From positions 2,273,001 through 2,337,000 of the forward strand of contig NZ_CP102268.1 of NCBI RefSeq assembly GCF_025148285.1: a DNA stretch of 64,000 bases. Reading direction: 5' to 3'. This document shows, one piece after another, positions 57,247 to 64,000 of this stretch (the first letter of the stretch is position 1; each line of letters begins with the position of its first letter). The notes under the pieces are model-generated. The model ran no database searches, had not been told where the DNA came from, and saw nothing but the letters and a program-made list of their open reading frames with translations. The translations under genes and the position numbers were made by a program. This DNA comes from Marvinbryantia formatexigens DSM 14469. GTDB taxonomy: Bacteria > Bacillota > Clostridia > Lachnospirales > Lachnospiraceae.

Positions 57247-58656
57247 ATGATACTGTGTTTTATAATATTAATCGGGATGACAGCGCTTCTGTGCCTTTCC
57301 GCAGGCATCAGCCTGCCGGAGGAGATTACGCCGGCAAAGGGACAGAGCGCTTTCTATAAAGCGGCATACTACCTGTTGAAGCTGGCGGGGAGACGGGGCG
57401 GACGGGGAAAAGGGTGTGAGGCGTCCGGAGCACGCGCATCTGCCTTTGAGACGGAGCGGCTTGCGCGCGTGCTCCTGGTGTTTTTTCTGGGAAGCGGAAC
57501 CGGCATTCTTCTTCAGGCGGCGCTGGCAGGGCAGTCAGCTCTGCAGGATGGCTATGAGCTGACAAGACCGACAGACGGGCAGGATGCCAAAGTCTGGGAG
57601 CTGCAGGCGCAGATTGGGGAAGATGCCCAGACAGAGCAGCTGGAGGTCGTGGTAAGCAAACGCCGCTATACGGAGGAAGAAAAGCAGGAGCTTCTGGAGC
57701 AGGCAATCCAGGAGATTGACCAGGTTATCCTGGGGGATAATACATCGGCTGATGAGGTGCGCGGGCGCGTGGTTCTGCCTGCCTCGGCAGCGGACGGGCA
57801 GGTAAGTGTCCAGTGGCTGCAGGAGCCGCTGGATTTACTGGATGCCGACGGCAATATAACAGAAGAACTGCCGGAAGAGGGAGCGCTTCTGCAACTGAAG
57901 GCGCTTCTTGACTGCGACGGCAGAGCGGCGGTCTACGAATGTGCCCTGCAGCTTTATCCTCCGCTGTACAGTGAGGAAGAAAAGCTGCGTCATACTCTCC
58001 AGAGCGAGGTGAAAAAGGCGGATGAGCAGAGCGCGGAGGAAGCGACACTGCGCCTGCCGTCAGAGCTGGACGGAGAAAAGGTTATCTGGGAAGAGAAGGG
58101 GACGGATATCGCCGCCACCTGTCTGGGAATTACGGTTCTGGCGGCGGTCTGCGTATGGATCGCCCGGAACCAGGAACGGCAGCAGGCGCAGGAGCACCGC
58201 CGTCGTCAGATGCTGATGGATTACCCGGATCTGCTTTTTAAGCTGAGCATGCTTCTGAATGCCGGACTGACCATGCAGAACGCCTTTTTTAAAATAGCGC
58301 TCGAATACCGTGACCGGGAAACGCCGGAGGTGCGCTTTGCCTATGAAGAAATGCTTACGTCTTACTATGAAATGCAGAGCGGCGTACCGGAGGCGCGTTC
58401 TTATGAAAATTTCGGCAGACGCTGCGGTGTCGGCAGCTATAACAAGCTGGGCACGATGCTTTCCGCCAACCTGCAGAAGGGCTCCCAGGGGCTTGCGAAA
58501 CTTCTGCAGGAGGAAGCGGCGTTTTCAATGGAAGAACGCAGCCAGATGGCGCGTAAGCTTGGCGAGGAAGCAGGTACAAAGCTGGTACTGCCGATGATGC
58601 TGATGCTGCTTGTAGTGCTGGTAATACTGATGGCGCCGGCGGTGATGTCATTTTAA
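57247..58656 (+). CDS. TadC-type platform protein with a long middle insertion
   Basis: This 469-residue protein is longer than usual TadC. The N-terminal hydrophobic segment (ILCFIILIGMTALLCLSAGISLP) is followed by a second (about 75-95, VLLVFFLGSGTGILLQAAL). A large charged non-membrane domain of about 180 residues lies between them and the T2SS-F domain (LLFKLSMLLNAGLTMQNAFFKIALEYRD...EERSQMARKLGEEAGTKLVLPMMLMLLVVLVILMAPA). The middle domain contains EEQ/K-rich helices and beta segments with no recognised family. GGAAGGG precedes the ATG at 57247. No further Tad gene follows. Confidence 0.85.
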   Translation: MILCFIILIGMTALLCLSAGISLPEEITPAKGQSAFYKAAYYLLKLAGRRGGRGKGCEASGARASAFETERLARVLLVFFLGSGTGILLQAALAGQSALQDGYELTRPTDGQDAKVWELQAQIGEDAQTEQLEVVVSKRRYTEEEKQELLEQAIQEIDQVILGDNTSADEVRGRVVLPASAADGQVSVQWLQEPLDLLDADGNITEELPEEGALLQLKALLDCDGRAAVYECALQLYPPLYSEEEKLRHTLQSEVKKADEQSAEEATLRLPSELDGEKVIWEEKGTDIAATCLGITVLAAVCVWIARNQERQQAQEHRRRQMLMDYPDLLFKLSMLLNAGLTMQNAFFKIALEYRDRETPEVRFAYEEMLTSYYEMQSGVPEARSYENFGRRCGVGSYNKLGTMLSANLQKGSQGLAKLLQEEAAFSMEERSQMARKLGEEAGTKLVLPMMLMLLVVLVILMAPAVMSF

Positions 58657-58766
58657 CCGTTACATTGTTTTTTATGGTTTTTGCAGCGGGCACAAAACCT
58701 GTCCGGGCGGTTACTTTAAACCCGCCGCGCCCTGGCTGGATTTCCAGAAGAAAATGATGGCGCGCG

Positions 58767-59792
58767 TCAGCTTTTGGAAGCCCTCGGCTTTGTACTGCTG
58801 CGGACAATCAGATGAGGCTCAAAGGTGATGGTGCGCTTTTCGATATCCGGATGCTCAATTTCCAGAAGCGCCTGCCGGGCAGCCTCCTGCCCGATTTCGT
58901 AAGCGGGCTGGTTTACCGTAGTCAGGGGCACCGCAAGCATACCGGAAAAGTCGATATTATCGAAGCCGACGATGGACATATCATCGGGGATGGAGACGGC
59001 ATGTTCCTTTAACGTCTGGCAGGCGCCCAGAGCCATGACGTCGTTAAATGCAAAAATGGCGGTTGCTTTTGTAGAGCGGAGGATTTCTTCCGCGGCTCTG
59101 GCGCCGCCCTCCTGACGGTAATTGCCGCAGAACATATATTTTTCGGGAAGAGAGAGTCCGGCCTCCTTCATGGCAAGCCGGTAGCCTTCCAGACGTTCCA
59201 GCGTTACCGTAGAGTGCCTTGGTCCCGTGATGCAGGCGATGTCGGTATGCCCGTAATTAATTAAGTGCTTTACGGCGATATAAGCTCCCTTCCGGTTGTT
59301 GAGCTGTACGGCGCTGCAGTGCAGCTCCGGATAATAATGGTCAACGGTCACAACCGGTACCCTGACATTGCTGAGCAAATCAGAGTAAAGGGACAGATTT
59401 TTCGGACTCAGAGAGGCGGCGGTAAGAATAATGGCGTCGACACCTCTGGATTTTAAAACATTGATGCCGCGCACCAGCTTCTCAGCGTCAAAGTCGGTGT
59501 TCAGAAGAATAATATTCTTATTATGGTTGTTCATTTCTGCGTCGATACCGAGCGCCAGATTGGAATAAAAATGGTTGCTGATATCCGGGATGATAAGCCC
59601 GATGGTGTTGCTCTGCTGTTTTACAAGCCCGACAGCAAGCTGATTTGGGTAGTAATTCATCTCCTCAGCCGTTTTCAGGATCAGCTCACGGGTGGCGTCG
59701 GATACGCGGCATGGCTTTTTATTTAGTACAAGCGAAACTGTGGTGACAGAGAGATTCGTCTCTCTGGCAATATCTTTTAAGGTTGCGGACAT
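58767..59792 (-). CDS. LacI-family regulator of the second mannoside locus
   Basis: This is a 341-residue repressor with a classical helix-turn-helix (TLKDIARETNLSVTTVSLVLNKKPCRVSD), hinge and sugar-sensing domain (TIGLIIPDISNHFYSNLALGID...MSIVGFDNIDFSGML). It is divergent from the ABC importer genes starting at 60075. The intergenic region holds CG-centred palindromes suited to this class. The start at 59792 follows GGGAGG. The upstream in-frame extension lacks a ribosome site. Confidence 0.92.
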   Translation of the reverse strand: MSATLKDIARETNLSVTTVSLVLNKKPCRVSDATRELILKTAEEMNYYPNQLAVGLVKQQSNTIGLIIPDISNHFYSNLALGIDAEMNNHNKNIILLNTDFDAEKLVRGINVLKSRGVDAIILTAASLSPKNLSLYSDLLSNVRVPVVTVDHYYPELHCSAVQLNNRKGAYIAVKHLINYGHTDIACITGPRHSTVTLERLEGYRLAMKEAGLSLPEKYMFCGNYRQEGGARAAEEILRSTKATAIFAFNDVMALGACQTLKEHAVSIPDDMSIVGFDNIDFSGMLAVPLTTVNQPAYEIGQEAARQALLEIEHPDIEKRTITFEPHLIVRSSTKPRASKS

Positions 59793-59888
59793 GGCGAAAA
59801 CCTCCCACGGATAAGTTTTTATAGGATGCCGGAAAGTAAAATATCCCATCCTATAAGATATTTTATCATCCGTGCAATAAAATATCAA

Positions 59889-59905
59889 GATAAAACGTTA
59901 AATCC
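59889..59905. promoter_or_regulatory. Imperfect CG-centred LacI operator
   Basis: GATAAAACGTTAAATC has the same left half as the perfect site at 60041 and lies near the likely start region of the divergent regulator gene, consistent with autoregulation. Confidence 0.5.
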
Positions 59906-59997
59906 GATAATGGGTAATATGACACAAAAATGGATGCCGGATTTTGTGAAGTATTAACAAAAAGCTTATAAAATGGTGAAAATATCAAAAAAAGTTG

Positions 59998-60026
59998 TTG
60001 ACAATAAACAATGATGAGAATATAAT
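59998..60026 (+). promoter_or_regulatory. Consensus promoter of the second ABC operon
   Basis: TTGACA (59998-60003) and TATAAT (60021-60026), with 17 bases between, match the sigma-A consensus. The start is near 60033. Confidence 0.85.
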
Positions 60027-60040
60027 CTAGGTATCAAACA

Positions 60041-60058
60041 TGATAAAACGTTTTATCA
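60041..60058 (+). promoter_or_regulatory. Perfect CG-centred LacI operator
   Basis: TGATAAAACGTTTTATCA is an 18-base perfect palindrome just downstream of the predicted transcription start of the ABC operon, a repressor roadblock position. The divergent LacI protein (58767-59792) is the probable reader. AAGGAGGAC of the next gene lies immediately after. Confidence 0.75.
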
Positions 60059-60074
60059 AAAAGGAGGACGAAAG

Positions 60075-61388
60075 ATGAACAAGAAAATGGTTTCAATGGT
60101 ACTGGCGGCAGCGTTGACAGGTGTATCCATATTCCCGGCAGCAGTGCAGGCGGAGGATTCCGGAAAGGTAATGATTTCCATCCTGTGCGATCTGGAAAGA
60201 GCAAATGTTGGCATTGGAGGTCTTGATACGGGCTTTTATGCAGCACTTGATGAGTGGGCAGAGGCACATCCGGATGTGGAGATCAGTCTGGAGAGTATGA
60301 ACCAGACGGATTATCAGACAAAGATTACGTCTCTTGGCGCGGCGGGCGATATGCCGGATATGTTTATGCTGAAGGGTTCCTGGACAAAAAATTTTGCAGA
60401 GAATGGCTGGGTAAAAGACATTACAGATGTTCTGGATGCAGACCCGGAGTGGAAGGACGGATACATCGAAGGCGGATTTGATGCGGCAACTTATGATGGA
60501 AAGATTTACGGCGTACCGCGTGAAAGCCTTGCAACCGGACTGGTTTTCTACAATTCTGATTTATGGGCAGAGATCGGTTATGAAGAATTCCCGTCTACCT
60601 GGACAGAGCTTCTGGACGCGGTAGAGAAGTTTAAGGAAGCCGGTATTACCCCGTTTGTCATGGGAAATAAGGCAAACTGGCCGGCAGAGTCCAACTGGCT
60701 GAGCACGCTGGGCGACCGTTTTACCGGAACGGAATGGACGAATTCGATTATAAACGGAGAGGGCGCCGCTTTCACGGATGAGGAATTTGTAGCTGCGCTT
60801 ACCTGTTTCCAGGAGCTGGCGCAGGCGGGCGCATTTAATGAAGATATCAATTCTCTGGACGATGTAGAGGAAGATACCGTGTACTTTAATAAGAAAGCGG
60901 CAACGATTGTTACAGGTACCTGGTTCTTTGCAACGGTGGATTCTTCGGCTCCGGACGATGTAAAGGCAGCGACAAAGCTTGCGCTTCTTCCTTCTGTAGA
61001 AGGCGGCAAGGGAGACGCTAACACAGTATCCGGCGGACCGGCATGGTTCTTCTCTGTGAGCAGCAACGAAATGGATGAAACAAAGACAGAGCTTATTATG
61101 GACCTCTTAAAATATGTCAGTGACGAGCATCAGGCAGATGTTTCCGCTTCAGCAGGTATTATTACCGCATGGGCGAATCCGACCTATGATGCTTCCGGTG
61201 TACCGGCGCTCTTTAACGACTACAACGAGCTGATGAAAACAACGACTGTGGTTCCGATTTATGATGCGATGATGGATGCGGCATTAATTGAAACCATGAA
61301 TACCGGTCTGCAGTCTCTCCTGATTGGAGAAATGACACCGGAGGAGCTTGCGGAGAACATTCAGTTTGAGTACGAAATGGCGCAGTAA
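60075..61388 (+). CDS. ABC transporter sugar-binding protein (second locus)
   Basis: This is a 437-residue exported binding protein. Residues 1-26 form a signal peptide ending VQAEDSG and, as in the first importer, there is no lipobox cysteine. Family-1 marks are TGFYAALDEWAEAHPDVEISLESMN, LGAAGDMPDMFMLKGSW, KKAATIVTGTWFFATVD and VSGGPAWFFSVSS. With the next two permeases it forms a second CUT1-type oligosaccharide importer. The substrate is probably a beta-mannoside because a GH2 beta-mannosidase-like gene follows. The LacI-type control supports an inducible sugar system. Confidence 0.9.
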   Translation: MNKKMVSMVLAAALTGVSIFPAAVQAEDSGKVMISILCDLERANVGIGGLDTGFYAALDEWAEAHPDVEISLESMNQTDYQTKITSLGAAGDMPDMFMLKGSWTKNFAENGWVKDITDVLDADPEWKDGYIEGGFDAATYDGKIYGVPRESLATGLVFYNSDLWAEIGYEEFPSTWTELLDAVEKFKEAGITPFVMGNKANWPAESNWLSTLGDRFTGTEWTNSIINGEGAAFTDEEFVAALTCFQELAQAGAFNEDINSLDDVEEDTVYFNKKAATIVTGTWFFATVDSSAPDDVKAATKLALLPSVEGGKGDANTVSGGPAWFFSVSSNEMDETKTELIMDLLKYVSDEHQADVSASAGIITAWANPTYDASGVPALFNDYNELMKTTTVVPIYDAMMDAALIETMNTGLQSLLIGEMTPEELAENIQFEYEMAQ

Positions 61389-61504
61389 GGGATAAAAACA
61401 GTGCTTTGACAGTTTCAGATATCCGGAGCAATCCGCCATATCGGGGACGGAATGAACAGAAGGAATGGCAGGCAGCCTGCCATTCCCTGTATGGAGGTGT
61501 AGAT

Positions 61505-62407
61505 GTGAAAAAAATCGCAGATAAACGCGGAACCAGACTGGCAATCTTTTTGTGTCTGCTTCCGGCACTCGCCATATATACCTATGTGGTGGTTGTTCCG
61601 ATTATTGACGCAGTCCGCTACAGCTTTTTTAACTGGTCCGGCGGACCGAATATGAAATATATCGGGCTGAAAAATTATCAGATGCTCCTGAAGGACAAAA
61701 ACTTCTGGGCGGCATTTCTGAACAACATAAAGATTACGGTAATCTGTGTAATTGGGCAGATTGGCATCGCCTTTATTTTCTCCGCGATGCTCTCCTCCCG
61801 CTTTATTAAGCTGAAAAAGTTGCACAGGGTAGTAGCCTATTTCCCGTCGACGCTGTCCGCGGTAGTGGTAGGCTTTACATGGTCCTTTATTTTTAACTAT
61901 GATTACGGTCTTATCAATGTCATACTTCGCGCTTTGGGAATGGATAACTGGGCGCAGGCGTGGCTTAACAATCCGGACACCATCATCGGTGTAGTATGTA
62001 TCCCGCTGATCTGGCAGTATATCGGATACTACATGGTTATCATCATGGCGGCAATGAGCTCGATTGACCCATCCATCTATGAAATGGCGGAGCTTGACGG
62101 CGCGGGCGGCGTGCAGAGAGCACTGAAAATCACGCTGCCGATTATCAAAAATTCCATTGGCGTGGCGGTCATGCTGTGTATTGCCGGAAACATGAAGATT
62201 TTCGACCATATTTATGTAATGACAAACGGCGGACCGGGAACAAGCTCTATGGTAATGGCACTGCAGGTGTATAAGACCACCTTTGTGAAGAATCAGTTTG
62301 GTTATGCCAGCGCAATGTCAATCGCTATTCTGATTCTGAGCCTTGCGATTACAGGCGGCAGCCGCCTTCTGATTAACCGTCCGTGGAGAAAGGAGAAGGA
62401 TTTCTGA
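61505..62407 (+). CDS. ABC sugar permease, MalF-type (second locus)
   Basis: This is a 300-residue permease with six transmembrane segments and the EAA loop YEMAELDGAGGVQRALKITLPIIKNS. A GTG start at 61505 is preceded by GGAGGTG. A longer upstream frame contains no ribosome site and an unusual sequence. It lies 116 bases after the binding-protein gene and its stop overlaps the next gene (TGATG). Confidence 0.92.
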   Translation: MKKIADKRGTRLAIFLCLLPALAIYTYVVVVPIIDAVRYSFFNWSGGPNMKYIGLKNYQMLLKDKNFWAAFLNNIKITVICVIGQIGIAFIFSAMLSSRFIKLKKLHRVVAYFPSTLSAVVVGFTWSFIFNYDYGLINVILRALGMDNWAQAWLNNPDTIIGVVCIPLIWQYIGYYMVIIMAAMSSIDPSIYEMAELDGAGGVQRALKITLPIIKNSIGVAVMLCIAGNMKIFDHIYVMTNGGPGTSSMVMALQVYKTTFVKNQFGYASAMSIAILILSLAITGGSRLLINRPWRKEKDF

Positions 62408-63234
62408 TGATAGGGAAAAAAATAGGGCGAGTGCTCTGCAATCTGATTTTTATTATTTTTTCGTTTACCTGTGTGTTTCCGATTATCTGGATTTTCTATT
62501 CTTCTTTTAAAACCCAGGCGGAGTTTATGCAGAGCTCTGTTGCACTGCCGGAAGCGCTCAATCTTACAAACTATATCAGCGTATTTACTTCCACATCCAT
62601 GCTGAAGTATATGCTGAACAGTGCAAGAAATACCCTGCTGGCAGTGGCTGTTATCATTATTATTGCATTTCTTGCAGGCTATGTGCTGTCACGGTACAAG
62701 TTCCGCGGCAGAGGAGCGATTTATAACTATTTTATCATGGGTATGCTGATTCCCATACACGCGCTGCTGGTACCGATGTATATCCAGTTAAACGGAGTGG
62801 GACTGACCAACCACTGGTATACTCTGCTGATTCCGTATATCGGATTCGGACTGCCGATTTCGATTATGCTGATTGAAAGCTATATTTCTTCTATTCCGGG
62901 TGAGCTGGAGGAGGCGGCAGCCATTGACGGATGCAGCTTTACCAGAACGCTGTTCCAGATTGTATTTCCACTTGCCTCCCCGATACTGGCAACGGTTGCA
63001 ATCATCCAGTTTTTCGCGGTGTGGAATGAGTTTACTTTTGCACTGATACTTGTAAATGACGACAGCCTCCGCACGGTGCCGGTAGGTCTGACGATGTTTA
63101 AGGGAGCCTACACCGTCGATTATCCGAGAATGATGGCGGGAATTATGGTGACGATGCTTCCGGTTATGATTTTGTACTTTATCTTCAGCAAACGTATTAT
63201 TGAAGGTATGGTAGCCGGTGCGGTAAAGGGCTAA
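62407..63234 (+). CDS. ABC sugar permease, MalG-type (second locus)
   Basis: This is a 275-residue permease with six transmembrane segments. The EAA loop is LEEAAAIDGCSFTRTLFQIVFPLASPI and the ending is IIEGMVAGAVKG. Start codon and previous stop overlap by one base. AGAAGGAGAAGG lies upstream. It completes the importer of the second locus. Confidence 0.93.
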   Translation: MIGKKIGRVLCNLIFIIFSFTCVFPIIWIFYSSFKTQAEFMQSSVALPEALNLTNYISVFTSTSMLKYMLNSARNTLLAVAVIIIIAFLAGYVLSRYKFRGRGAIYNYFIMGMLIPIHALLVPMYIQLNGVGLTNHWYTLLIPYIGFGLPISIMLIESYISSIPGELEEAAAIDGCSFTRTLFQIVFPLASPILATVAIIQFFAVWNEFTFALILVNDDSLRTVPVGLTMFKGAYTVDYPRMMAGIMVTMLPVMILYFIFSKRIIEGMVAGAVKG

Positions 63235-63246
63235 AGAAGAAAATGA

Positions 63247-63375
63247 CTGCCGGCGTTGCACAAAAATTCGGGACATAAGTATCTGCCGGCATTGCACTAA
63301 AGATGGGAACAAAAATATCTGCTGGCATTACGCAGAAAATATGGGACATAATTATCTGCCGGCGTTGTGCGGTGC
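63247..63375. repeat. 36-37 base tandem repeat before the GH2 gene
   Basis: Units starting at 63247, 63283, 63319 and 63356 (last partial) share CTGCCGGCATTGCAC....ATATGGGACATAA.TAT, with the self-complementary TGCCGGCA at each start. No coding function is evident on the plus strand. The last unit ends 18 bases before the GH2 start. Confidence 0.7.
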
Positions 63376-63393
63376 CGGAGAATGGAGGAAACG

Positions 63394-64000
63394 ATGGTAA
63401 ACTTAAATAGTGGATGGCAGCTTCATGAAAGCCGCCTGGATGTGGACAAAAATCAGTGGGCTTCGGTGCTTGCACAGAAAGAGGACTGGTATGACTGCAG
63501 CCTTCCGGCGGATGTCAGAATGCCGCTGCTGGAGAACGGGGTAATCAGGGAACCGTTGAAAGCCGATTACTGCTTTGAATCCGAATGGATTGAAAAAAGA
63601 GCATGGTGGTTTAAAAAAGAATTTGACAGTGCAGAAGTGGACTTTGATGATGACATTATCCAGCTTATCCTGGAAGGACTGGATTCCAGAGCCGATATTT
63701 TTGTAAACGGAAATTACATTGGGACACATGTCAGCGTACATTATCCGTTTGTGTATGACATCAAAGGTCTGCTGGTGGAAGGAACCAATACCATTCTTGT
63801 CCGTGTGACGACCGGATTGGAAGAAGTGACGGATAAAGACCTTGCGGAGCTGAATTATGCTGTGTGCACAGAATATGACAACGGAGGCAAATACCGCAGC
63901 GATAAGAGACGTGCGTTTGTCAGAAGACCGCAGTATACGGTAGGCTGGGACTGGGGACCAAAGGTTGTGAGCTGCGGGATTACCGGCGGCGCCAGACTGG
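63394..64000 (+). CDS. GH2 beta-mannosidase-like enzyme (3'-truncated by window edge)
   Basis: The frame is open from the ATG at 63394 to the end of the window (about 202 residues). The N-terminal sugar-binding domain begins NLNSGWQLHESRLD. LEGLDSRADIFVNGNYIGTHVSVHYPFVYDI follows, then RRPQYTVGWDWGPKV, the characteristic GH2 beta-mannosidase signature (R.PQY..GWDWGP). There is no signal peptide, so it acts in the cytoplasm, removing single mannose residues from the non-reducing end of imported manno-oligosaccharides. The catalytic Glu residues lie beyond the window. GGAGGAAACG precedes the ATG. Confidence 0.85.
   Translation, partial: MVNLNSGWQLHESRLDVDKNQWASVLAQKEDWYDCSLPADVRMPLLENGVIREPLKADYCFESEWIEKRAWWFKKEFDSAEVDFDDDIIQLILEGLDSRADIFVNGNYIGTHVSVHYPFVYDIKGLLVEGTNTILVRVTTGLEEVTDKDLAELNYAVCTEYDNGGKYRSDKRRAFVRRPQYTVGWDWGPKVVSCGITGGARL

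Noticed and set aside
63247-63375. Tandem repeat considered as a CRISPR array
   Set aside because: The units are contiguous without unique spacers, imperfect, and no cas genes are nearby.

Overview
The window looks like a chromosomal segment of a strictly anaerobic gut Firmicute, most likely a Lachnospiraceae member. The evidence is the set of gene families (GPH symporter, GH130/GH36/GH3 mannan enzymes, DUF4179 anti-sigma factor, a Clostridia-style eut microcompartment, Tad genes), strong AGGAGG ribosome sites, sigma-A promoters close to consensus, and medium GC content. No species can be assigned, and no rRNA, tRNA, CRISPR array, transposase or phage gene was seen.

Layout. 1-4.7 kb: the end of a GPH sugar symporter, a YtaF/MntP-like membrane protein, an AAA/ABC-type ATPase, and a DUF2325-DUF3793-flavodoxin operon whose leader carries two DtxR-like palindromes and an internal terminator. 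4.8-26.2 kb: a beta-mannan oligosaccharide utilisation region. It holds a secreted DUF4886/Big2 protein, a domain-permuted GH3, a MATE transporter on the opposite strand, and then an operon-like run: ABC binding protein and two permeases, GH130_2, cellobiose 2-epimerase, GH130_1, CE2-like esterase, phosphohexomutase, mannose-6-P isomerase, two LacI regulators, Nudix hydrolase and GH36 alpha-galactosidase. Together these can import acetylated galacto(gluco)manno-oligosaccharides, trim and phosphorolyse them, and deliver Man-1-P to glycolysis. 26.3-33.8 kb: an ECF sigma/anti-sigma pair, small enzymes and regulators (GNAT, methyltransferase, YeiL-like, Nudix, PNPOx-like), a Fic-fold protein with a degenerate active site behind repeated operator-like motifs, and a CDF metal exporter under a NiCo riboswitch.

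34.1-53.0 kb: a cobalamin riboswitch with a long structured leader ending in an intrinsic terminator, followed by an ethanolamine-utilisation microcompartment operon. The gene order is DUF2284, eutG, eutS, eutP, eutA, eutB, eutC, eutL, a BMC-H protein with a nucleic-acid-binding-like tail, eutE, eutM, eutM, eutT, pduL-type eutD, eutJ, a conserved eut protein, eutN, a PduS-like reductase, a PduT-like shell protein, eutH, an EutQ-type cupin and a GNAT. Ethanolamine is imported by EutH and split by EutBC with adenosylcobalamin. Acetaldehyde is then processed inside the shell by EutE, PduL and EutG, while EutA, EutT and the PduS/PduT pair maintain the cofactor and redox balance. The EutVW two-component system is not in the window.

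53.2-64 kb: a small cysteine-rich protein, a Tad-type secretion operon (prepilin peptidase, TadZ, TadA, TadB, TadC) without a pilin gene, and a second mannoside locus. In the second locus a LacI gene lies divergent from an ABC importer and a GH2 beta-mannosidase that runs off the right edge, with a perfect CG-centred operator just downstream of a consensus promoter.

The points most worth a second look are the B12-gated leader upstream of eut, the tailed BMC-H protein, the PduS/PduT redox pair in a eut compartment, the small ITE...TP.AR module shared by EutT and the uncharacterised eut protein, the DtxR-like leader, and the AT-only palindromes likely read by the twin LacI proteins.
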